This document shows positions 8,653 through 13,894 of a stretch of 13,894 nucleotides of DNA, piece by piece. Source of the stretch: Agrobacterium fabrum (lineage in GTDB: Bacteria > Pseudomonadota > Alphaproteobacteria > Rhizobiales > Rhizobiaceae). Made by a program: the position numbers and the translations under genes. Each line of letters begins with the position of its first letter. Within the stretch, counting starts at the first letter, position 1. The DNA lies in assembly GCA_003241215.1 (NCBI GenBank), contig QFOL01000080.1, positions 1-13,894 on the forward strand, written 5' to 3'. The notes under the pieces are model-generated. The model worked only from the letters and a program-made list of their open reading frames with translations, had not been told where the DNA came from and ran no database searches.

Positions 8653-10131
8653 TCAGTCCAGGCCCAGCGGATCGGCCACCCGTGGCCAAAGCTCAAGGCT
8701 CGCCTTGCGATAGGGCGTTTTTGCCGGATCGGTCGGATAGGATGTCGGGGCCGCGATATAAACGATCTCAGAGGCAACCGGCGCAAACCCCGCATGGAAA
8801 TGATTGGTGGACTTGACCAGCAGCACGTCTTTTTTCGCGAAATCGACGCCGAGATTGGAAAAGATATCCGGCTCATAAGTTTGCGTGCGGCTGGTAATAA
8901 GGATGATATCGATCTGCGTGCCGAGCGGCCGAACGACAGCGGCACGGCCGAGCGTTACGCGGCTGTTGCGGAAACTCTGCCAGCCGGCCTCGGCCGTGCG
9001 CATCACCTTTATGCGGAAATCGAGCGGCTCGCCGCCTTCCGGGCTGGATTTGCCGCCGATGCGCAGATCTATCTCCGCGCCCTCGCCCGCCGCGTGACAG
9101 AAGGAAACCGCAATCGGGTCCCAGATCGTCGCGACGGCGATATTGTCCACGCCGCGCTCCACCATGCGCCGCAGAATATGGGTGGCGTCACCGGCGACAC
9201 CGCCGCCCGGATTATCCCAGATATCAGAGACGACGACCGGCCTGTCCGGATTTTTGCTGCGAATGGCAAGAACCTGGTCGAGACCCGTTTCCGTATCCAG
9301 CATCGGCATGGCGGTCAGCTTGCGCATGGCATAAAGCTCATGGCCGAGCTTTTCAGCCAGCACATCACCCTTTGCCCTGGCATTATCCGTCACGACAACG
9401 ATGCGTGTTCCCATATCCGGCACGTCACCGGCCATGAAACCGTGAATGACGGAAATCGACAGGATGCCGTCCCTGCCTTCCATCGCCTTTAACCGGTCGA
9501 CATAAGAACGCATCGGCTCGCGGCTGGTGGGATAAATAGTGATCATGCGACAATCGAAAGTGGAGATAACCGGTTTGATCTCTCCCCGAAGCGTTCGCAG
9601 CGCCAATTCCACCACATGCTCGCCGCGCTCCTCGAAATCCGTATGCGGAAACTCCAGAAACGTCGCCATAATATCGAGATTTTGAACCCGAAGCGCCGTC
9701 AGATGACTGTGGGGATCAAATTCCGCCGCGACCAGCACATCCGGCCCGACCATGGCGCGGACGCGCGACAGGAAATCGCCTTCCGGATCGTCATAACCCT
9801 GCGCCACCATGGCGCCGTGCAGACCGAGCACCACCGCATCGACCGGCAGGGCGGCACTGAGTTCGGCAAGAATGGTGTCCCGCAGCGTTTCATAGGTCTG
9901 GCGCTGGATAAGGCCCGCCGGTTCCGCCCAGCAGGAGGTTCCCTCGATTACCGTAAACCCTTCCGCCTTGCCACGACGGCGCAAGATCGGCACTGGCGAC
10001 GAGCAGAGCGTCGGCGTTTCGGGGTGTTCCCCCGGCCCGGCATAAAAAGCCGCACGAAAAGCGTCCATATCCGTTGGGACAGGTGAAAACGTGTTGGTTT
10101 CGGTGGCGAGCGACGCCGTGAAGATGCGCAT
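8653..10131 (-). CDS. M81 family (MlrC-like) metallopeptidase
   Basis: A 492-residue protein of the MlrC/microcystinase C family, with the N-terminal DUF1485 domain (about 1-290) followed by the MlrC C-terminal domain (about 300-480). Probable metal-site motifs are GLHGAM (103-108), FDPHSH (138-143, with D139 and H141) and FPHTDFEERG (161-170, with H163). MlrC itself is a zinc peptidase cleaving linearised microcystin, a peptide with D-residues. The substrate of this homologue is unknown. No signal peptide is visible, so it is probably cytoplasmic. It is the last gene of a leftward cassette, 71 bp after the PLP enzyme gene. The start at 10131 gives the family's usual N-terminus MRIFTASLATETNTFSP, with a purine stretch (CAAGAGAC) just upstream. 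Confidence 0.88.
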   Translation of the reverse strand: MRIFTASLATETNTFSPVPTDMDAFRAAFYAGPGEHPETPTLCSSPVPILRRRGKAEGFTVIEGTSCWAEPAGLIQRQTYETLRDTILAELSAALPVDAVVLGLHGAMVAQGYDDPEGDFLSRVRAMVGPDVLVAAEFDPHSHLTALRVQNLDIMATFLEFPHTDFEERGEHVVELALRTLRGEIKPVISTFDCRMITIYPTSREPMRSYVDRLKAMEGRDGILSISVIHGFMAGDVPDMGTRIVVVTDNARAKGDVLAEKLGHELYAMRKLTAMPMLDTETGLDQVLAIRSKNPDRPVVVSDIWDNPGGGVAGDATHILRRMVERGVDNIAVATIWDPIAVSFCHAAGEGAEIDLRIGGKSSPEGGEPLDFRIKVMRTAEAGWQSFRNSRVTLGRAAVVRPLGTQIDIILITSRTQTYEPDIFSNLGVDFAKKDVLLVKSTNHFHAGFAPVASEIVYIAAPTSYPTDPAKTPYRKASLELWPRVADPLGLD

Positions 10132-10202
10132 GTCTCTTGATTCTCGTTACCGCAATCTGCCCATGGGCAGTGTTCATTTCAGAATTTAATTAGCCGGGTA
10201 AT

Positions 10203-11294
10203 TTACCAGACCGTGCCGCGGGCCGCGACCGGCTCAACCCGTGTCACGATACCATTTCGATGGAAAACCATCCTGTCGAAAAGATTGCTGACGACGCAGG
10301 TATGGTTCGGGACGACCTTGACTACATCGCCGATTTCGGGCCGGCCCGAGGCGCAACCGGATAGATCGACAACCGCATGTTCTTCCGAAAGCGAGACGAT
10401 TTTCGCGCCCTCATAACCTTCGAGCAGCCCGTAATCGCTAAAACCCAGCAGATCCGAGGTCAGGGCCTTGGAACCACAATCCAGCACGGCGCGATCGGCC
10501 GTGGGCCTCGATACGACGGTGGCGAGAACATGCATGGCAAGATCGTCGACCGTGCAATGTCCCGCGCGCAGCATGGCGCGATCATTATAGACATAGGTGC
10601 CGGCCCGATGTTCGGTAGCGGAAGGAACGAGATGGGCGGCGTAAAAGTCCGGCGAACCGCCGCTGGATCGCACCGGGCAATCTATGCCCTTTGCATCAAG
10701 CAATGCCATGGTCTCGCAAAGGAACTTTTCCACCGTCTCGGCGCCGCCCGGTGCCGGATAGGTCAATATGCCCTTGAACGTGAGGCCCGGCGCCGCAGCG
10801 ATCTTTTCCGCAAGCGCCAGTGCCGCTTGCGGCGTCTGCACACCGCAGCGCTTGCCGCCCGTATCGCATTCGACCAGCACGGCAAGCGGTCTTGCCGCCT
10901 CGAATGTACCGTCAAGGCCGGCAATCGTCACCGCGCTATCGGCGACCACGCTCAACCCACCGATACGCGCATTCAGCGCCTTCAGCCGCTGAAGCTTTGC
11001 CGCACCGAGAATGTTGTAGGTGATCAGAATATCGTCAAAGCCGGCATCCGCAAAAACCTCTGCTTCGCTGACTTTCTGGCAGTTAATGCCGATCGCACCC
11101 GCCTGAAGCTGCTGTTTTGCGATGGCGGGTATTTTGTGCGTCTTGATATGCGGCCGGAAGGCCTTGCCGTATCCATCCAGATAGGACTGCGCCCTGAGGA
11201 TATTGGCACTGAGTCTATCCTCGTCAATGACAGGCATCGGCGTCGAGATCGCATCAAGGGGGATGCCTGCGTCAGGCCAGGGATAGGTCATCAT
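10203..11294 (-). CDS. D-threonine aldolase/D-serine dehydratase-like PLP enzyme
   Basis: A 363-residue fold-type III PLP enzyme: alanine-racemase-like barrel (about 15-245) followed by a D-serine dehydratase-like C-terminal domain (about 255-355). The PLP lysine should be K51 in RPHIKTHK. The C-terminal PNHTC motif supplies H331 and C333. A His-x-Cys metal pair is known for eukaryotic-type D-serine dehydratases, whereas characterised D-threonine aldolases have His-x-Asp. I therefore favour a dehydratase or deaminase acting on a D-3-hydroxy amino acid over an aldolase, but the substrate is open. The gene lies 28 bp downstream of a RidA gene, which fits an enamine-releasing reaction. Start at 11294, or the adjacent ATG at 11291, which sits six bases from GAGAG. 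Confidence 0.85.
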   Translation of the reverse strand: MMTYPWPDAGIPLDAISTPMPVIDEDRLSANILRAQSYLDGYGKAFRPHIKTHKIPAIAKQQLQAGAIGINCQKVSEAEVFADAGFDDILITYNILGAAKLQRLKALNARIGGLSVVADSAVTIAGLDGTFEAARPLAVLVECDTGGKRCGVQTPQAALALAEKIAAAPGLTFKGILTYPAPGGAETVEKFLCETMALLDAKGIDCPVRSSGGSPDFYAAHLVPSATEHRAGTYVYNDRAMLRAGHCTVDDLAMHVLATVVSRPTADRAVLDCGSKALTSDLLGFSDYGLLEGYEGAKIVSLSEEHAVVDLSGCASGRPEIGDVVKVVPNHTCVVSNLFDRMVFHRNGIVTRVEPVAARGTVW

Positions 11295-11322
11295 ATACTC
11301 TCAAAAAGCGGCAGACCGGGCT

Positions 11323-11718
11323 TCAGACCAGAGGTTTATAAGCGATAACGTCCATTTCCACCTTGGCGTCAACCATCAGCGGCGATTGCACGGTCGAGCG
11401 CGCTGGCGGATGATCGATGAAATATTTCTGGAAAACGGCGTTGAAGCTCGAAAAATCCCGCGCGTCATCCAGCCAGACATTGACCTTGACCACGTCGGCC
11501 AGCGTGCAATCGGCAAGCGCCAGAACATCCCTGATATTGGCGACGACCTGCTCGGTCTGGGCCACGATACCGCCCGTCACCACCTCGCCATCAACAGTCG
11601 GCACCTGCCCGGATACATAGACAAAATCGCCGGCTCGCACCGCCTTGGCAAATGGCCGGCGCTGCCCGCCAGCCTGGTTATCCGCCGTCTCGTATCTTAC
11701 CAGCCTCTGTTTTTCCAT
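11323..11718 (-). CDS. RidA family enamine/imine deaminase
   Basis: A 131-residue protein of the RidA/YjgF/UK114 family, which forms trimers and hydrolyses reactive enamine/imine intermediates released by PLP enzymes. The motif YVSGQVP (34-40), the conserved arginine R107 in PPARSTV and the acidic residue E121 in AKVEMDVIA match the active-site layout. The R-to-E spacing is one residue shorter than in E. coli RidA, so it may belong to another Rid subgroup. I chose the ATG at 11718, with GAGGA five bases upstream. The frame is open to 11760, but those extra 14 codons lie over the probable leader. It is the first gene of the leftward cassette and precedes the PLP enzyme gene by 28 bp, suggesting that it clears that enzyme's product. 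Confidence 0.9.
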   Translation of the reverse strand: MEKQRLVRYETADNQAGGQRRPFAKAVRAGDFVYVSGQVPTVDGEVVTGGIVAQTEQVVANIRDVLALADCTLADVVKVNVWLDDARDFSSFNAVFQKYFIDHPPARSTVQSPLMVDAKVEMDVIAYKPLV

Positions 11719-11762
11719 GGGGTCCTCGCAAATTATTTTCATAATCTTAGAATTTTTCACAC

Positions 11763-11791
11763 TTTATAGCCGATTTAATGGCGACTTTCCA
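11763..11791 (-). promoter_or_regulatory. predicted promoter of the RidA cassette
   Basis: On the minus strand TGGAAA (4 of 6 to the -35 consensus), a 17-bp spacer and TATAAA (5 of 6 to the -10 consensus) lie 45 bases before the RidA start codon, in AT-rich DNA. The transcript would begin near 11756 with a leader of about 38 bases. The call is by eye. Confidence 0.45.
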
Positions 11792-12015
11792 CAAGTTATG
11801 TAAATTATTTAGCAATATGCAATCATACGCGTAAATCCTGTCATTGCGTCGCATTTCGTCTCGCGACTGTAAACCGCGATGGCTCACCCGTAGGAATCTA
11901 AATTATCTCAAGAGACAGTGCGCTCTAAAATCCGGCCAACCCGCAGGGCATTTTCACCTGCCACCGCTGAACTGCCCATTCCAACAAGTCTCTGGCACAC
12001 CTGTCTGCACAAAAA

Positions 12016-12031
12016 GTTTGCCGCGGCTAAC
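12016..12031. promoter_or_regulatory. palindrome copy 3 (15/16)
   Basis: GTTTGCCGCGGCTAAC differs at one base from the perfect palindrome GTTAGCCGCGGCTAAC found at 13632 and 13717. The flanking AAG before it is shared by all three copies. It lies 65 bp past the flavoprotein stop and about 300 bp upstream of the RidA start, so it could extend a common regulon to the RidA cassette. No factor is assigned. Confidence 0.6.
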
Positions 12032-12061
12032 ATCTGAGGGGAATCTCCAAAATGACTGCGG

Positions 12062-12094
12062 TAAAAATTTATATGGGCTGAGCAGCCAGACTGG
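12062..12094 (-). terminator. possible weak terminator of the flavoprotein gene
   Basis: Just after the stop, on the minus strand, AGCCA-GTC-TGGCT gives a five-pair stem. TTTTT follows about 16 bases later, inside ATAAATTTTTAC. The gap between stem and T run is too long for a classical terminator, so this is a weak call. Confidence 0.25.
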
Positions 12095-12095
12095 C

Positions 12096-13481
12096 TCAAT
12101 GCTGCGCGGCGATGCGGTCGTTGGAAGCCACCCTGTCCGTAATAATTTCTGCGATCTTTTTCGCCTGCACACGAATATCCGGAACTGCAGTTATTTCCCA
12201 GAAACGGCCCGCCGTCAGTGCACCAGCGGCAAAGAGACCGGGCCAGCCCTGCCCATCTGTTCGCAGCAAACGGGATTGGGCGTCAACCTCGATTCCGAGC
12301 CCGAAAGGATCGAGCAAAAGAACGCCGTCATTGCACATCGTTTCAAGAAGGTGCGAGTGGCCGATGCCAGCCCGTTCCATGCCCGTGCAATTGATGACCC
12401 AATCGACCTGCAATTCCTTCAAAATCTGCGTATGCCTGCGGCGATAACGGACCGCAATCCCCTCCTCCTGCTCCTCGATGCCACGAAGATAACCCGCGTG
12501 GATTTCCAGGACGCCGTCCGAAAGCAGTTTCACAAAAGCAGCGGAGACCTCAGGCGCGATCCGGTGCCGATGAATGTTCCACCACGGCAGCGCATGTCGG
12601 AGAAACCGGCCGCGCTGTGCAGCCGTGAGGCTTTGCCAGAGCGATTGCGTTTTCGGCCGCAAACCGTCCATCACGGCGCGCCACGGCGTACCGTCCCTGA
12701 CCTGCCTGCGCAGGGATTGCAACAACCGGCTGATTTCCGTTGAGCCCTCGGGCAATTTAGGTTCCGAGGCTGGCGGAGACGGGCTGACATGCGGATGTGG
12801 CACCAGCCCGCGGCGCGACAGGACATGGATCGGCCCTCGGTGTCCTTTTCCACGCAGTGTCAAAACCTGATCGATCATCGTCAGACCTGAGCCCAGAATA
12901 CAGATGCGGTCCCCCGCTTTCACCCTGGACAACCATCCCGGCTGCCAGCAATGACCGATGATACGGCCCGGCCTGTCATCGTCTTTCGCAACGGTTTGCA
13001 CCGGCAAACTCGCCGACCCGACACCAAGGCACAGAACCACATTATGCGCACGCAGCCGCTCGCCATTTTCGAGTGTAAAGGCAAATCCCCCGGCAGTATC
13101 CGATCGGCAGGCCGAAGCCTTGGCGCGAATGAAATCCACCCGCGCTCGTTGCTCCCTGCTCCGGAGCAAGCCGGCCAGCCTGTCCCGGAGGTAAAGACCA
13201 TAATCTCCGCGCGAGGCAAATACCGACGCTTCGGTGGCGATGCCACGCTCCACGAGCCAGTCGACAAAGTCGTCGGGTTGGTCAGGAAAAACGCTCATTC
13301 TTCCGGCGGGTACATTCAGCCGATGATAGGGCAACTCCGTGCGGTAGGCCGTGCCGCGCCCGAAATCGGATTCGTCGCCAACGATAGCGACCGAAGCATA
13401 CGGTGGCAGAGATGATAGAAGATGAGCGGCGGTACAGATGGCCGAAAAACCCGACCCAACGAGAGCGACATCATAGGACAT
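12096..13481 (-). CDS. FAD/NAD(P)-binding protein, COG4529 (YdhS-like)
   Basis: A 461-residue predicted flavoprotein of the COG4529/NAD_binding_9 type (PF13454). The N-terminal Rossmann motif VGSGFSA (8-14) should bind FAD. YHRLNVPAGRMSVFP (52-66) followed by DDFVDWL (70-76) is the family signature. A second nucleotide motif ILGSGLTMID (195-204) probably binds NAD(P)H. The C-terminal CTGMERAG and GLFAAGALTAGRFWE stretches resemble flavin-contacting regions of related oxidoreductases. The reaction is unknown, and no membrane segment or signal peptide is seen. A strong ribosome site, GGAGG, lies five bases before the ATG at 13481. The gene stands alone with 413 bp of regulatory-looking DNA upstream, including two perfect palindromes, and 335 bp downstream before the RidA cassette. 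It is not obviously linked to hut. Confidence 0.85.
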   Translation of the reverse strand: MSYDVALVGSGFSAICTAAHLLSSLPPYASVAIVGDESDFGRGTAYRTELPYHRLNVPAGRMSVFPDQPDDFVDWLVERGIATEASVFASRGDYGLYLRDRLAGLLRSREQRARVDFIRAKASACRSDTAGGFAFTLENGERLRAHNVVLCLGVGSASLPVQTVAKDDDRPGRIIGHCWQPGWLSRVKAGDRICILGSGLTMIDQVLTLRGKGHRGPIHVLSRRGLVPHPHVSPSPPASEPKLPEGSTEISRLLQSLRRQVRDGTPWRAVMDGLRPKTQSLWQSLTAAQRGRFLRHALPWWNIHRHRIAPEVSAAFVKLLSDGVLEIHAGYLRGIEEQEEGIAVRYRRRHTQILKELQVDWVINCTGMERAGIGHSHLLETMCNDGVLLLDPFGLGIEVDAQSRLLRTDGQGWPGLFAAGALTAGRFWEITAVPDIRVQAKKIAEIITDRVASNDRIAAQH

Positions 13482-13552
13482 TCATTCCTCCAACCTGCGA
13501 CAGCTTGAACAGCCGGCAACGGGCGCCGAACCCAACGATACTCTAGTCAATA

Positions 13553-13581
13553 AGTAGAGATTAAACACCTGCGAATGTCCA
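13553..13581 (-). promoter_or_regulatory. tentative flavoprotein promoter
   Basis: On the minus strand TGGACA (5 of 6), a 17-bp spacer and TCTACT (4 of 6) lie 72 bases before the start codon. The transcript would start near 13546. The -10 falls inside CTCTA-N9-TAGAG. An overlapping TTTAAT is an alternative -10. Low certainty. Confidence 0.35.
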
Positions 13582-13630
13582 CCCTTCACTTTCCACCGCA
13601 ATCATTCATGGGATGGCAGATCATCCCGAA

Positions 13631-13648
13631 AGTTAGCCGCGGCTAACT
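13631..13648. promoter_or_regulatory. palindrome copy 1 (perfect, 18 bp)
   Basis: AGTTAGCCGCGGCTAACT is a perfect 18-bp palindrome with a central CG step. That layout is common in LacI-family operators, though other repressor families also use even palindromes. It lies 150 bp upstream of the flavoprotein start codon, with its centre about 93 bp before the tentative transcript start. It shares its 16-bp core with the copy 85 bp away. Confidence 0.8.
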
Positions 13649-13716
13649 GCAGCGTGGCCCGCATGCTGCTATCCAAAAACCGTCGCCCCATACATCGCGA
13701 CCGTCATTGGGGAGAA

Positions 13717-13732
13717 GTTAGCCGCGGCTAAC
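13717..13732. promoter_or_regulatory. palindrome copy 2 (perfect, 16 bp)
   Basis: GTTAGCCGCGGCTAAC, identical to the core of the copy at 13632-13647. The centre-to-centre distance is 85 bp, close to eight helical turns, so both sites would face the same side of the DNA. This suits cooperative binding or looping by a dimeric or tetrameric repressor. Confidence 0.8.
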
Positions 13733-13894
13733 CGTCAAACTGTCACAAAAAGCAAATGTGATTCTTCCACAATGCCTTAGCGGCACTTTCCAACCTGAGA
13801 AAAAAGCCTATTGCGCCAAAAAGAGAATCGGCGCTTATATCTCAGTTGCGGAAAAAACCGCCTTTTTCGAAAAAAACCGCTACTGCAATTTCGA

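Larger units (their letters stand above)
11761..12095. other. 335-bp intergenic region, RidA promoter side
   Basis: No gene is visible between the flavoprotein stop (12096) and the RidA leader. The left 80 bases are AT-rich and hold the predicted RidA promoter. The right part holds the third, one-mismatch copy of the 16-bp palindrome (12016-12031) and a possible weak terminator for the flavoprotein gene. The remaining 150 or so bases (about 11840-12010) show no feature that I recognise. Frames crossing this region lack family motifs and convincing ribosome sites. Confidence 0.55.
13482..13894. other. 413-bp intergenic region with operator-like palindromes
   Basis: No gene is visible. From the flavoprotein start outward it holds: an inverted repeat CTCTA-N9-TAGAG (13541-13559) over a possible -10; two perfect 16-bp palindromes (13632-13647 and 13717-13732); and an AT-rich, A-tract-rich end. 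That end carries GCGCC-N12-GGCGC (13813-13834) and GCGG-AAAAAA-CCGC followed by CTTTTT (about 13848-13867). The end may belong to the promoter or terminator region of a gene beyond the window, so the palindromes could also control a divergent gene to the right. Confidence 0.6.

Noticed and set aside
10377..11348. A 323-codon open frame on the plus strand
   Set aside because: It is antisense to the PLP enzyme gene, which has a clear PLP lysine motif and metal site.
11844..12743. A 299-codon plus-strand frame crossing the intergenic region
   Set aside because: More than half lies antisense to the flavoprotein gene, there is no ribosome site, and no family motif appears in the intergenic part.
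13757..13771. TGTG-N7-CACA as a CRP/FNR-like site
   Set aside because: The spacing is not that of the CRP-type site, the half-sites are short, and no promoter is positioned to use it.
1..13894. tRNA, rRNA, CRISPR array, transposase or integrase genes
   Set aside because: I looked for these and saw none. The only repeats are the hutH-hutG palindrome, the three 16-bp palindromes and short hairpins.

Overview
The window looks like a chromosomal segment of an Agrobacterium/Rhizobium-type alphaproteobacterium. The evidence is high-GC coding sequence with strongly biased third positions, a HutC/HutF/HutIHGU/HutD gene set of the five-step (formylglutamate) type, protein sequences that look Agrobacterium-like by recall, and a palindromic intergenic repeat of a kind common in Rhizobiaceae. 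The genus is inferred from recall, not from a search.

Left part (233-8594): a complete histidine-utilisation (hut) locus. hutF and the regulator hutC are transcribed leftward. hutI, hutH, hutG, hutU and hutD are transcribed rightward. The two arms diverge from a 114-bp region (2357-2470) that holds one perfect palindrome, ATGTATATACAT, matching the HutC operator type and covering the predicted -10 of hutI. Together the enzymes convert histidine to urocanate (HutH), imidazolonepropionate (HutU), formiminoglutamate (HutI), formylglutamate (HutF) and finally glutamate plus formate (HutG). HutD is a cupin-like accessory protein. Two structured intergenic elements split the rightward operon: a large rhizobial palindromic repeat between hutH and hutG, and a 14-bp GC-rich hairpin between hutU and hutD. 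No histidine transporter gene is present.

Middle part (8653-11718): a leftward three-gene cassette, convergent with hutD. In transcription order it encodes a RidA-family enamine/imine deaminase, a fold-type III PLP enzyme of the D-threonine aldolase/D-serine dehydratase family, and an M81 (MlrC-like) metallopeptidase. The PLP enzyme carries the His-x-Cys metal pair of D-serine dehydratases, whose enamine product is the known kind of RidA substrate. The cassette is therefore a plausible, little-described route for peptides or amino acids with D-configured residues.

Right part (11761-13894): a leftward COG4529-type FAD/NAD(P)-binding protein, flanked by long intergenic regions (335 and 413 bp). 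These carry three copies of a 16-bp palindrome, GTTAGCCGCGGCTAAC: two perfect copies 85 bp apart upstream of the flavoprotein, and one 15/16 copy between the flavoprotein and the RidA cassette. This looks like the binding site of an unidentified repressor and is the most interesting unexplained signal in the window.
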